From a virus: a stretch of 37,131 nt of DNA. The DNA is taken from positions 1 through 37,131 of the IMG/VR virus record IMGVR_UViG_3300049459_000188. One strand, written 5' to 3'. The notes beneath the pieces were generated by a model. That model ran no database searches. It saw only the letters and a program-made list of their open reading frames with translations, and had not been told where the DNA came from. How positions within the stretch are numbered: position 1 is the first letter of the stretch; every line of letters starts with the position of its first letter. Of the stretch, positions 8,712-16,802 are shown one piece after another. The position numbers were made by a program, and so were the translations under genes.

Positions 8712-9005
8712 ATGCAAGTACAAGTCATAACTGGCGGGCAAGCCACGGGCAAAACAACCCAACTGCGCGCCATTCAAGCCGAACTGCAAGCGCAGGGCAT
8801 CGAGGCGCCAATCCTCGTAGGCCAGCACTGGACAACCCCGTACTTCGTGAACTTGATCACAGAGAAAGCCATGACGGGGGCCAAGCATTTCCTGGCCGAC
8901 GACTGCACCCAGTTTCAAATCAAAGCGGCGATGAATCTGAAAGCACAGGGCATTCACTCGGGCATCCCCTCTGACTTTGTCGTTCATTTGGTGCGCCAAG
9001 CGTAA
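8712..9005 (+). CDS. Small P-loop protein
   Basis: 97-residue protein with a clear Walker A motif near the N-terminus (GGQATGKTT, about residues 8-16) and an acidic HFLADD strand near residue 60 that could serve as Walker B. It is very short for an NTPase: only a minimal nucleotide-binding core is present, so it may act as a subunit or be a reduced descendant of a larger ATPase. A strong AAGGAG site precedes the ATG. It is the first of five closely spaced small early genes. No specific function can be assigned. Confidence 0.7.
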   Translation: MQVQVITGGQATGKTTQLRAIQAELQAQGIEAPILVGQHWTTPYFVNLITEKAMTGAKHFLADDCTQFQIKAAMNLKAQGIHSGIPSDFVVHLVRQA

Positions 9006-9018
9006 GGAGGGGGAAGCC

Positions 9019-9270
9019 ATGATTATTCGATACGTCGCCAACAAGCTGCCCGGCGAACTGGCTCTACCGACCAGTTACGTCGACCAGCGCACCCCTGAAG
9101 ACTTGGCCGAACTGGCAGCGGCTGCACATTGGAGGGATCACCCGGAGGACACGCCGACATTCGTCACGGTCGTGCACATGCGCGACGTCGATGGGCATGA
9201 CCTGGGACTATTTGAAGTGCGCTGTGAACAGCGCCCGGTATTCACGGCAAGCCAATTGCGGCAGGCGTGA
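9019..9270 (+). CDS. Hypothetical early protein
   Basis: 83 residues, no recognised family. The ATG at 9019 has a strong ribosome site (GGAGGGGGAA) and lies 13 bases after the P-loop gene, so the two are probably co-transcribed. The protein is mixed alpha/beta and acidic in its middle (TPEDLAELAAAA), with no membrane segment or metal motif. The frame also has an earlier start inside the previous gene, which is less likely. Confidence 0.65.
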   Translation: MIIRYVANKLPGELALPTSYVDQRTPEDLAELAAAAHWRDHPEDTPTFVTVVHMRDVDGHDLGLFEVRCEQRPVFTASQLRQA

Positions 9271-9331
9271 GAGAGACGGTGTCGAGGAGTTGCAGCTCCC
9301 CGACACCAACCACCACGAAAGGAGCAACACC

Positions 9332-9613
9332 ATGCAAGCACAGCACCTAAGCAGCAGCGGTAACAAGGCTATCACACCGCCGGATCAAGGCCGCAGCACC
9401 TTTAAGCCCACTCGCCCATTGTTGGCCACGGCGGTAATAGGCGCGGCCCTGATCGGTTACGTGGTTCACAAGACCCCTGACGCCCGGCAACGACTCGAAA
9501 GCTTAGCGGCAATGGCACAGAACCTTGGCGACCTGTCCGACCGTGACGCTGACGTTGTCGCACAGGTACTCGCAAAACCGACCACACCACTACTGAAAGG
9601 AAATGCCCAATGA
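9332..9613 (+). CDS. Small single-span membrane protein
   Basis: 93 residues with one hydrophobic segment ([17 protein letters not shown], about residues 30-46) between a polar N-terminus and a helical acidic C-terminal part. No family was recognised. The start is set by AAGGAG seven bases upstream; the 20 bases covering this ribosome site and first codons are identical to those of the P-loop gene at 8699-8718. It overlaps the next gene by four bases (ATGA). A role in the host envelope during early infection is possible but unsupported. Confidence 0.65.
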   Translation: MQAQHLSSSGNKAITPPDQGRSTFKPTRPLLATAVIGAALIGYVVHKTPDARQRLESLAAMAQNLGDLSDRDADVVAQVLAKPTTPLLKGNAQ

Positions 9614-9831
9614 TTGATTCTCGCGAGCAAGACAAATTTGTGGTTCGTCTGCCCGAAGGCTTGCGCCCTGAGATTGCGGCAGTCGCCCGAATGAATAATC
9701 GCAGCATGAATGGAGAGATTATTTCTCGCCTACAGCAGTCGCTCGCCTTCGAACAACTGGCACAACAGCAAGGCCAGTTGATTGCCCAATTACTGAAGCG
9801 CATCAGCGCCTTGGAGACTGAACCATGCTGA
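9610..9831 (+). CDS. Arc-family ribbon-helix-helix DNA-binding protein
   Basis: 73 residues. The strand [12 protein letters not shown] followed by helices ([25 protein letters not shown]) is the Arc-type ribbon-helix-helix fold, with a glutamine-rich helical tail that may form a coiled coil. Such proteins bind DNA as dimers of dimers and usually repress phage promoters. It starts within the end of the membrane-protein gene (ATGA overlap) and overlaps the next start by seven bases. It may shut down early transcription; its operator was not identified. Confidence 0.8.
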   Translation: MIDSREQDKFVVRLPEGLRPEIAAVARMNNRSMNGEIISRLQQSLAFEQLAQQQGQLIAQLLKRISALETEPC

Positions 9832-10067
9832 TAGATGGTCAATTCATCGCTGTCAGTGAGGCCGAGTACGACAGCGCCCGAAAACAGGCTGAGCTACCCA
9901 ATGACTTTCACCTGGTGGAGGCCACCGCTCTACTACACCACGACACGGGGAATGGCATTGCGCGCATTCGCTTGCCAGTAGGACTGGTGGTCGCCGCATT
10001 TGAAGATCCGCAGGGTCATCGCCGATACGGGGTGGTATCGCTACCGATGCCCCGCAATAAACCGTAA
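9825..10067 (+). CDS. Hypothetical early protein, last gene of the operon
   Basis: 80 residues, no recognised family. The N-terminus ([18 protein letters not shown]) and the later beta-rich portion suggest a small globular protein. It overlaps the Arc-type gene by seven bases, indicating translational coupling, and is followed about 40 bases later by a strong terminator. Confidence 0.6.
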   Translation: MLIDGQFIAVSEAEYDSARKQAELPNDFHLVEATALLHHDTGNGIARIRLPVGLVVAAFEDPQGHRRYGVVSLPMPRNKP

Positions 10068-10107
10068 TAATTTTAGCGGCTAAAACTACACTGCTTTGCT
10101 GATTCAC

Positions 10108-10136
10108 AAGGGCGCTTTGGCGCCCTTTTCTTTTTT
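10108..10136 (+). terminator. Strong intrinsic terminator of the early operon
   Basis: An 8-bp stem, AAGGGCGC (10108-10115) and GCGCCCTT (10120-10127), with a 4-base loop, is followed by TTCTTTTTT. Just upstream lies a short inverted repeat, TTTTAGCGGCTAAAA (10072-10086). Confidence 0.85.
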
Positions 10137-10392
10137 CTGTAAATCACCAATCAAATCGAAAACTGTTGTTTCTTGACATACATGAAAACATACTTTCATG
10201 CAATTCATTGCCCCCAAGACCAACAGCACGAAAAATCAAATCACATAGAAACACCGCAAGAGTTTAGCTATACACAACCTATAGCGGCGGATCTGAACTA
10301 ATAAACACTGAACATGAAGCGGGCTAGCGCATTGGCCATGATCTAACCGCGATTACATGAAACTATAAAATCATGCATGCGATTGGGAACTA
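10137..10392. other. Non-coding AT-rich stretch with possible promoter elements
   Basis: No credible gene. TTGACA at 10173-10178 is a consensus -35 box but has no matching -10 at normal spacing. It overlaps an inverted repeat, CATGAAA (10181-10187) and TTTCATG (10194-10200), that could be an operator. TATAAA at 10364-10369 lies just before the next gene. These may serve the two small genes downstream. Confidence 0.4.
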
Positions 10393-10575
10393 ATGGCATT
10401 TTGCAATGTCACACAAAACCCCACTCTACGCGGCTTCCCGGACGATTCAGGATGGCATAGTGTGAGCTTTGAGATGTGCCGACTAGTTCAAAAAGCCTCC
10501 AAAATACTATTTGACAATCTATTTTTTAAATTCGTAAAGTGCGCCGCAATTGATCCGCCCAGCATGGAGCCGTAG
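10393..10575 (+). CDS. Hypothetical 60-residue protein
   Basis: The ATG is preceded by GGGAA and the stop lies two bases before the next start, so the pair looks translationally coupled. No family was recognised. The protein has a hydrophobic middle (KILFDNLFFKFVKCAAI) that could be an amphipathic or membrane-associated helix. Base composition is lower in G+C than the early operon, and the gene sits beyond the early terminator, so it may be accessory cargo. Confidence 0.45.
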   Translation: MAFCNVTQNPTLRGFPDDSGWHSVSFEMCRLVQKASKILFDNLFFKFVKCAAIDPPSMEP

Positions 10576-10577
10576 TA

Positions 10578-10790
10578 ATGGACGAGCGCGTAATCATCAA
10601 TACGAGAGATGTTTTAGAAGAAGTCGCAAAAGTAATAATGTCGTTAAGCGTGTCAGTCGGTGCTCGACCACTGAACGAGGAAGAAAGCGGCGGAGTAGTA
10701 GCGACCATGACTTGGAGTCATGGTCGATTACTGGAATGTTCTAAAGAACTGGGAGAACTGTTTAATCAGGCGGGCAATGAACTAATTTGA
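10578..10790 (+). CDS. Hypothetical 70-residue protein
   Basis: Small, mostly helical acidic protein (MDERVIINTRDVLEEVAKVI at its start) of unknown function. It follows the previous gene by two bases. Its last 25 bases overlap the end of the convergent ogr gene, a tight arrangement suggesting both are real. No motif allows a functional call. Confidence 0.5.
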   Translation: MDERVIINTRDVLEEVAKVIMSLSVSVGARPLNEEESGGVVATMTWSHGRLLECSKELGELFNQAGNELI

Positions 10791-11023
10791 TCGAATAGCT
10801 GACGCTGCTGAGCAATAGGCATTTCACGGAGTCGGTCGAAAATCAACTGGTCGACCGACTGAGCAGATGGACGCAAAGGATGTGAATAGGTAAGGCTCAT
10901 TACGAACGTATGCCCGCAGCGCGGGTTGAGACACTGGCAATACAGCTTCGCATATTCCAGATTCATGTTTTCACGCGAACCAATACGAGCCTTACCCCCA
11001 CATTCCCTACAAGTAATCCGCAT
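10766..11023 (-). CDS. ogr: Ogr/Delta-like zinc-finger late transcription activator
   Basis: 85 residues. The cysteine pattern is CREC near residue 5, then YCQCLNPRCGHTF near residue 30, the Ogr/Delta C-x2-C...C-x4-C finger. Ogr proteins contact RNA polymerase alpha and turn on P2-type late promoters. The ATG at 11023 gives the family N-terminus (MRITCREC) and has AAGGGG upstream; the longer frame would begin within the palindrome. It is transcribed leftward behind the portal gene. The palindrome at 11043-11056 lies 20 bases upstream of the start codon, implying control by the same regulator as the lysogeny switch. Confidence 0.88.
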   Translation of the reverse strand: MRITCRECGGKARIGSRENMNLEYAKLYCQCLNPRCGHTFVMSLTYSHPLRPSAQSVDQLIFDRLREMPIAQQRQLFDQISSLPA

Positions 11024-11042
11024 TGCGCCCCTTCCCCAATGG

Positions 11043-11056
11043 TGTATGTACATACA
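11043..11056. promoter_or_regulatory. Second copy of the 14-bp palindromic operator, upstream of ogr
   Basis: TGTATGTACATACA, identical to 5287-5300 in the lysogeny control region. It lies between the portal stop and the ogr start. No convincing -35/-10 pair was identified around it on the minus strand. Confidence 0.65.
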
Positions 11057-11076
11057 CTATTCTACGTGAAGCAACC

Positions 11077-12096
11077 TCAAACTGCTGCGCCTGCCTTTAC
11101 TGGGTCACGCCATCCAATACGCCGATCGGCCCGCAGTGAGTCGTTCAACTGTTCGAATAATTGGCAGATCGGATGGATTTCATTGTTGGTGTAAACCCGA
11201 TCGATCTTTTCGATGTCACCAAATCCACCGCTGTTCTCCGGGATAATCCCCGCCAGCGCCGGGTTCATCCGCCAGGCCGCAATGACGTCGTTACGGGTGA
11301 TGTTTTTCACCTTCTCCAGCTCGTCTTTCGCCTGGAAGTCCCCCACGGGGATAATTTGAATCGCCTTTTCGGTACCGCCCGGAATGTTCACGAACATCGA
11401 CCTGAAGTTACCCACACCCTTGCTTGCACTGATCTGCGCGCGCAGCTCATTTTCGTCGTCTTCGGTCAAGTTCGGGTCGTTGGTGTAGAAGATATAACCC
11501 GCGTGGGCACCGTTGCTGTAATAGCGTCGGCGGAATAGGGTCGCGGCCTCATTGAGCAACAATGCCTGCATGCCGCCCAGGTAATCGGGAATGCCGTAGA
11601 CGTCCTGCTCCACGTCATAATTCATCACATGCTCGACGTCTTCCTGGTCGAATTCCACTTCCTTGCCGTCCGGCAGCAACATGACAAAGCCGCCGTCCAC
11701 TTTTACGCGCATGTTGATCGCCGCCAGGTGTTCCATCTCCAGGACTTCGCCGAACACGTTACGGCTCTTCAGGAAATAGGACTCGCCGAACACCATGAAA
11801 TCCAGCCCTGCACGGCTCATAGTGCGGATGCTACACCCCGCCGAGGGAACGAACTCTCGCAACAGCAGGTTGCGCTTGAAACCCGGAATGGCGCCGTGGT
11901 GCGCGTTGGCGCGCAACAGCTTCGCCAGTCCTTGGCGTGACACTGGCGGCGTGTAAATACGGCCGTCGTGGCTGGCAAACGTGCCCAGGTATTGCCCGAT
12001 GTTTTCGGTCAGCACCTGCTCGGGAGCGCCGAACGAAAAGGCCCGCGCTCGCCCGCGTGGTGGATTGACGGTTTGCTGGTTTCTTCGCTTGCCCAT
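11077..12096 (-). CDS. Q: Portal protein (P2 gpQ-like, PBSX family)
   Basis: 339 residues, close to P2 gpQ (344). It forms the dodecameric portal through which DNA enters and leaves the capsid. Family-like segments include FGAPEQVL near the N-terminus, the YGIPDYLGG region and the conserved C-terminal half (NDVIAAWRMNPALAGIIPEN). The ATG at 12096 (MGKRRNQQ) is chosen over the upstream frame extension because the latter lacks portal similarity and lies in the terminase gene. The first 266 bases overlap the 3' end of the terminase reading frame, an unusually long overlap. Confidence 0.92.
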   Translation of the reverse strand: MGKRRNQQTVNPPRGRARAFSFGAPEQVLTENIGQYLGTFASHDGRIYTPPVSRQGLAKLLRANAHHGAIPGFKRNLLLREFVPSAGCSIRTMSRAGLDFMVFGESYFLKSRNVFGEVLEMEHLAAINMRVKVDGGFVMLLPDGKEVEFDQEDVEHVMNYDVEQDVYGIPDYLGGMQALLLNEAATLFRRRYYSNGAHAGYIFYTNDPNLTEDDENELRAQISASKGVGNFRSMFVNIPGGTEKAIQIIPVGDFQAKDELEKVKNITRNDVIAAWRMNPALAGIIPENSGGFGDIEKIDRVYTNNEIHPICQLFEQLNDSLRADRRIGWRDPVKAGAAV

Positions 12097-13888
12097 GTGT
12101 ACCTGTTCCGCTGAGTGTGTAGGAGCTTCGGCGCTGCTTGTTGGTGTTGAGTGGTTCGTGGGCCAGCGCGTGCATGATTGCCCAGGCAATGTCCGCGTGG
12201 CCTGTCGCGTCGGTGCGAGAGGCGCTATAGGTGATCTGGCCGCTGCTGGTCGCACCGCGCTTGATGGTCAAGAAGGCCTGCGCGATGTCGTTCCAACCAG
12301 CGTCCCATTCGATTCGACTGCCTTGGATGGTGTCCTGGGCTTTCAGTACCAGGCTGTTTTTGGTTTCAAGGCTGTAGTGAATTGAGGTCGCTCGCGGGTA
12401 GAAGTCGCGCACCAGGTCAAACACCCCGTAGCCGATACCAGTGGTATCGATGCCGATGTGCTGGACGTTGAAACGCTCCGTGAGCTTTTTGATTTGCGCT
12501 GCCTGGAAGGTGAACGAATGCCCACGCCAGCTGTGTTTTTCCAGTATCCGAAACTTGGCGCCAGGCTCTAAAGGTGGAGCTAGGACAACACAGGTCGCGT
12601 CGTCTCGCGTTCGACTCGGGTCGTAGCCGATCCATACCGGACTGTTTCCGTAGGGGCGATCGTCCTCGGGTTCGAAGTCCGTCCACAACGACAGATCCGA
12701 GTAGCACCGCTCCAGATCGGCCAGTGCGAATACTCCTTGGGTGCTGTCGATGAATTTGCAGTAGAACAGCTGCTGGAACTTGTCCGCGTCGTACTCAAGC
12801 TGCAATTGCTCCAGATCGAACAGATCGCAGCCACCGGCGATTGCGTCCTCAATGGTGATGATCTTGCGCCACTGGCCATCGGGGCACAGCGCGCCGGCGG
12901 CAATTTCCTTTTCGCTTGGCCATGGATTCTTCGCGGCCTTGCGCTTGCTGTTGCGGAAAGTCTCACCAGTCCAGAACGGATAGGCCTGATGCGTTACTGC
13001 GCTCGGAGTAGAGAAATACGTCTTGCGCCACTTCTTATGCGTGCCCATAGCACTGGCCACAGTGCTGAGTTTTTCGAAGTCGCGAATCCAGAAATACTCG
13101 TCGATGTAGACGTGACCGTGGTGCCCCTGGGCAGTGCTGCTGTTGGTGCTGAGAAACCGCAGTTCGGCACCGTTGCTCAACACAATAGGATTGCCGGTCA
13201 GCTCCAATCCGAACCACTGCTGGGCGAACTGGATGATGTAGCTACGGAAAATCTCGGATTGCGATCGGCTGGCCGACAAGAACATTTGATTGTCCCCGGT
13301 CAGCACCGCGTCCATGAACGCTTCGCCAGCGAAATAGTAGGTCAAACCTACTTGCCGACTCTTCAGAATGTTGCGGATCCGGCGTGTCAGCGGGTTTTGT
13401 TTGGCTTCAAACAATTCCTTTTGATAGCCGTACATCTTGCTGATGAACTTATCAAGGAAGTCGACTTCGGTTAGACCGGAAACGTCGTTCTTCACTTTCT
13501 TTTCGCGCTTCTTACCGCCTCTGTCGCCACGTTCCCGGCGCCTGTCTTGGCGATCACCTTGGTCGTGTGCGGGCGCCTCACCTGCGATCGCTGGCGAAGC
13601 TTTGTTGGACTGCTTCAACAGTCGATCGCGTACGGTGGTCAGTCGGTCCAGTTCGTCCAACTCACCTTTGGTCAGAGTGGTCTGTTTCTCAAGGATCAAC
13701 GTCAGACGCCGGCTGACCGCTGTCAGCGGTTCTTCATCCGAAAGCATCTCGTCCCAGCCGCCCTTGGCGATCCAGTAATAGACGATCCGGATATTCGGCA
13801 GCTTGAGCTGGACCTGAATCTCTTTCGGCTTACACCGACGCAAATAGAGACGTTTTGCGGCTTCTTTGACTTCGATTGAATAGAGCAT
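11831..13888 (-). CDS. P: Terminase large subunit (P2 gpP-like ATPase/nuclease)
   Basis: 685 residues against about 590 for P2 gpP. An N-terminal helix-turn-helix (KPKEIQVQLKLPNIRIVYYW) precedes the ATPase motor, with a Walker A-like SRQVGLTYY (about residue 174) and Walker B VYIDEYFW (about 260). RNase H-like nuclease acidic residues follow in IGYDPSRTRDD (about 416), HIGIDTTGIG (about 475) and HADIAWAIMHAL (about 561). A very basic low-complexity linker (QGDRQDRRRERGDRGGKKRE) sits at about 110-130. Similarity to the family ends near HEPLNTNKQRRSS; the last roughly 90 residues read through the portal gene in another frame and are Arg/Ala-rich, so the original stop may have been lost. Confidence 0.9.
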   Translation of the reverse strand: MLYSIEVKEAAKRLYLRRCKPKEIQVQLKLPNIRIVYYWIAKGGWDEMLSDEEPLTAVSRRLTLILEKQTTLTKGELDELDRLTTVRDRLLKQSNKASPAIAGEAPAHDQGDRQDRRRERGDRGGKKREKKVKNDVSGLTEVDFLDKFISKMYGYQKELFEAKQNPLTRRIRNILKSRQVGLTYYFAGEAFMDAVLTGDNQMFLSASRSQSEIFRSYIIQFAQQWFGLELTGNPIVLSNGAELRFLSTNSSTAQGHHGHVYIDEYFWIRDFEKLSTVASAMGTHKKWRKTYFSTPSAVTHQAYPFWTGETFRNSKRKAAKNPWPSEKEIAAGALCPDGQWRKIITIEDAIAGGCDLFDLEQLQLEYDADKFQQLFYCKFIDSTQGVFALADLERCYSDLSLWTDFEPEDDRPYGNSPVWIGYDPSRTRDDATCVVLAPPLEPGAKFRILEKHSWRGHSFTFQAAQIKKLTERFNVQHIGIDTTGIGYGVFDLVRDFYPRATSIHYSLETKNSLVLKAQDTIQGSRIEWDAGWNDIAQAFLTIKRGATSSGQITYSASRTDATGHADIAWAIMHALAHEPLNTNKQRRSSYTLSGTGTHGQAKKPANRQSTTRASAGLFVRRSRAGADRKHRAIPGHVCQPRRPYLHAASVTPRTGEAVARQRAPRRHSGFQAQPAVARVRSLGGV

Positions 13889-14050
13889 GGTCCGCAGTCT
13901 ATGCGGCGAAAACGCCGGAAACGCGGTGTTAAATTCCGCGAATCTCCTAGATCGTAAAAATAGGAGAAAAGCAAAAACGAAGCGTTTGTTTGGTGGTCAG
14001 CGGCTCCCTATCGTGGCGGCTCAAACCACCGATTGAGCGCAGAAACGCCA
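13889..14050. promoter_or_regulatory. Divergent late promoter region between P and O
   Basis: This gap must carry the promoters for the leftward P-Q and rightward O-onward late operons, normally Ogr-activated. A P2-type TGT-N12-ACA site was not found. Visible structure: TCTCCTA (13943-13949) with TAGGAGA (13961-13967), and CGCGG (13923-13927) with CCGCG (13936-13940). Either inverted repeat could be the activator site. Confidence 0.45.
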
Positions 14051-14977
14051 ATGCCCCGTTCCCTTGTTTCTTTCTGGAAACGTGTCGCCACCAGCGGCAC
14101 CACCGCTGATAACCGCGAAATTCTGCCCCAGGAACTGCGCGACATTGCCGAGACCTACAAGCCGTCTTTTTACACGGCAGTGATCTGGTGCGAACACGAA
14201 CGTGGTTATGGATCCCATGGGACGGTCTACGCCGTGCGCCTGGTAGAAGACGACGAGGATCTGGAACCAGGCCAAGTCGCGCTGGAGGCCCAACTCAAGC
14301 CCAACGATCAATTGTTGTGGCTGAACGACCAGGGCCAGAAGCTGTTCACCAGCATCGAGATCACTCCTAACTTCCGTGGCAAAGGCAAAGCCTATTTGAC
14401 CGGTCTGGCTGTGACCGACTCCCCTGCCAGCACTGGCACCCAAGAGCTGTATTTCTCCCGCAAAAAGGCCTCCCCCACCGTTTATTACAGCGCCGCCCTC
14501 CCGCTGGGTTCATTTGACGAATCTGAACCCAAGGGCGAGCTGCAAAAACTCCTTTCGATGTTCTCCGGACTGTTCAAACGCTTCGGCATCGAAGAACCCC
14601 CAGCAACCCCGAACCCCCAATCAGAGAGCCAAACCCCAATGGATGAAGCCCAAGCCAAAGCGCTGGCCGCACTGGTCGAACAGCTGTTGCTCGTCGCTGC
14701 CGGCATTCAAACCTTGATCGAGCCAGACACGGCTGAAGTTGAAGCAGACCAGGATCAAATCGACGCGGTCGGCACCTCCGTGCAGGACATTCTCGACACC
14801 GCTGAAGAAGAGCGCGAGTACTCCCGTCGCCGCAAGGGCGCGACCGGCAACCTGGCGTTGGCCAAAGCCGTAGCCAACCTGGACAAGAAATTCACCGCGC
14901 TACTGGATACGCCGAAGGGCCGCAATGTGCCGCGCACCACCGGCGCGACACAAAGCCCGAAGCGGAGAACCTTGTAA
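14051..14977 (+). CDS. O: Capsid scaffolding protein/protease (P2 gpO-like)
   Basis: 308 residues (P2 gpO has 284). The N-terminal half carries the gpO-type protease domain (TYKPSFYTAVIWCEHERG, the GYGSHG turn and TGLAVTDSPASTGT with the candidate catalytic serine). The C-terminal half is helical scaffold rich in Ala, Glu and Gln, with a likely coiled coil. It assembles the procapsid around gpN and is then cleaved. The ATG at 14051 is preferred to a TTG at 14033 because MPRSLVSFW is the usual family start. It is first in the late run and ends directly before the capsid gene. Confidence 0.9.
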   Translation: MPRSLVSFWKRVATSGTTADNREILPQELRDIAETYKPSFYTAVIWCEHERGYGSHGTVYAVRLVEDDEDLEPGQVALEAQLKPNDQLLWLNDQGQKLFTSIEITPNFRGKGKAYLTGLAVTDSPASTGTQELYFSRKKASPTVYYSAALPLGSFDESEPKGELQKLLSMFSGLFKRFGIEEPPATPNPQSESQTPMDEAQAKALAALVEQLLLVAAGIQTLIEPDTAEVEADQDQIDAVGTSVQDILDTAEEEREYSRRRKGATGNLALAKAVANLDKKFTALLDTPKGRNVPRTTGATQSPKRRTL

Positions 14978-16003
14978 ATGGGCGCCTCTCTCAGCAGTCA
15001 CGCCCAGGAACAGTTCGCGCTTCTGCAGGACGACATGGCCGAGTCGTACAACGTCCATGACGTGTCTCGGCAGTTCGCGGTAGAACCGAGTATTGCCCAA
15101 GAGCTGAACGACAAAATCACCGAAAAATCCGACTTTCTCAGTCGCATCAACGTGGTTCCTGTCAATGAAATCAAGGGTCAAAAAGTCATGCTTGGCGTGA
15201 CCGGCCCGGTGTCCAGCCGCACCAACACCAAAACCAAAGACCGCGAAGCCAAGGACTTCAGCGATGTGTCCGGCTTGGATTACGAGCTGTATCACACTGA
15301 ATCCGACGTAGGTCTGCCATTCGCGAAGATCGACAGCTGGGCCAAGTTCCCGGACTTTGCAGAGCGTTACGGCGCGGCGGTGCAACGCCAGATCGCGCTG
15401 GATCGCATCATGATCGGCTGGCATGGCGTCGAAGCGGCGGCACAGACCGACCTCGCGGCTCATCCGATGCTGCAAGACGTCAACAAAGGCTGGCTGCAAT
15501 TGGCCCGAGAGCAGATCCCTGCTCAGGTGCTGAAGGAAGGCAAGACCGCCGGGAAGATCACCCTCGGCGCCGGCGGCGACTACGCCAATCTTGACGCCCT
15601 GGTGCATGACGTCAAACAGATGATCGATCCGGTTTTCCGCGATGCTGGCGACCTGATCGCAATCATCGGCAGCGATCTGCTGGCCAATGACAAGGGCAAG
15701 CTGTACGCCAAGCAAGGCGACACGCCGACCGAAAAGGAGCGTATCGAGAACGCTCAGGTGATCGACACCTACGGCGGTTTGCCGTCCTTCGTGATCCCTC
15801 ACTTTCCATCCACCGGCGTCGTCGTCACCAGTTGGGACAACCTGTCGATTTACTTTCAAGACAGCAGCTGGCGACGCCATCTGATCGAAAACCCAAAACG
15901 CTCTCGCGTTGAGGATTACAACGGCCGCAACGAGGGCTATGTGATCGAGCAGCTGGAAAAGTTCGCGGCGATTGAAGCCAGCAATCTGGAGCTGCTGCCG
16001 TGA
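14978..16003 (+). CDS. N: Major capsid protein (P2 gpN-like)
   Basis: 341 residues (P2 gpN has 357). The N-terminus has the gpN-type start (SSHAQEQFALLQDDMAESY) followed by an HK97-like capsid body; conserved stretches include EKSDFLSRINVVPV and DRIMIGWHGVEAA. P2 gpN is processed near its N-terminus by gpO, and this protein probably is too. The start follows the gpO stop directly, and the last four bases (GTGA) overlap the small terminase start. Confidence 0.93.
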   Translation: MGASLSSHAQEQFALLQDDMAESYNVHDVSRQFAVEPSIAQELNDKITEKSDFLSRINVVPVNEIKGQKVMLGVTGPVSSRTNTKTKDREAKDFSDVSGLDYELYHTESDVGLPFAKIDSWAKFPDFAERYGAAVQRQIALDRIMIGWHGVEAAAQTDLAAHPMLQDVNKGWLQLAREQIPAQVLKEGKTAGKITLGAGGDYANLDALVHDVKQMIDPVFRDAGDLIAIIGSDLLANDKGKLYAKQGDTPTEKERIENAQVIDTYGGLPSFVIPHFPSTGVVVTSWDNLSIYFQDSSWRRHLIENPKRSRVEDYNGRNEGYVIEQLEKFAAIEASNLELLP

Positions 16004-16704
16004 GTATCGCCCTTGCCCACAAGCGGCGTGTTCTCGCGGAAGGTCCGGGCACGGTGCCCCGTGCGGAGCCGTACAGCTCCAGCACGGCTCTGGCCAGTCC
16101 AGCCAATGCGCAGAAGCACCTCAAGCTGATGGAGAGCGCGCTGGCCGTTGATTTGGAACGACTCAGCAACATCAACAACCACGAAACCCGCCGGCTGATT
16201 AAGCGTGACGAGTTGCTGCCCAAGTACATGGAATACGTCGAGCGCTACCGCGACTCAGGATTGAATCACCCGAACCCGGTGTTAGTGCATGTACTGGTCT
16301 GGCTCTTCGATACCGAGCAGTTCGAGTTGGGCTTGCAGGTCGCCATGTTCGCTATCCAGCAAGGCCAGGCAATGCCCGACGGATTCAAGCGTGACGTGCC
16401 GACGTTCGTGGGTGACGCAGTGATCGACTGGGCCGAGAACGAGCAAAAGTGCGGGCGCAGCCCCGAGCCATACCTGAGCGACATGATGCCGTTCGTGGAT
16501 GGTGAATGGGATCTGCCGGCACAAATCCCGGCGCGCTATCACAAGTTGCTCGGCATCCGCGCTATCGACGCCAAGGAATGGGAAACCGCCGTCCGCCACT
16601 TTGAGCGTGCCCAAGAACTGCATTCCGAAATTGGCGTGGGAACGCGCCTGAAAGGCGCTCGCAAGGCACTGGAAAAACAACAGGCTCAAAGCGCCCCCGA
16701 ATAA
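16000..16704 (+). CDS. M: Terminase small subunit (P2 gpM-like)
   Basis: 234 residues (P2 gpM has 247). It should recognise the cos site and recruit the large subunit. It has an all-helical C-terminal half and the gpM-type segment HVLVWLFDTEQFELGLQVA. It starts with GTG in a GTGA overlap with the capsid gene. It is followed by about 100 bases without a gene before L, containing a small CCCC/GGGG hairpin (about 16714-16726). Confidence 0.88.
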   Translation: MSIALAHKRRVLAEGPGTVPRAEPYSSSTALASPANAQKHLKLMESALAVDLERLSNINNHETRRLIKRDELLPKYMEYVERYRDSGLNHPNPVLVHVLVWLFDTEQFELGLQVAMFAIQQGQAMPDGFKRDVPTFVGDAVIDWAENEQKCGRSPEPYLSDMMPFVDGEWDLPAQIPARYHKLLGIRAIDAKEWETAVRHFERAQELHSEIGVGTRLKGARKALEKQQAQSAPE

Positions 16705-16802
16705 CCCGACTACCCCCCCTGCGGGGAACTGTGGACGTGAGTCGGCCATTTATGGCCCGCCCCATGAGAAACAGTTTCCCCGCCCTATTTGAGTGCCCAG
16801 TA

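Noticed and set aside
12737-13474. Plus-strand open frame of 245 codons
   Set aside because: Antisense to the terminase ATPase and nuclease domains; no ribosome site or recognisable protein.
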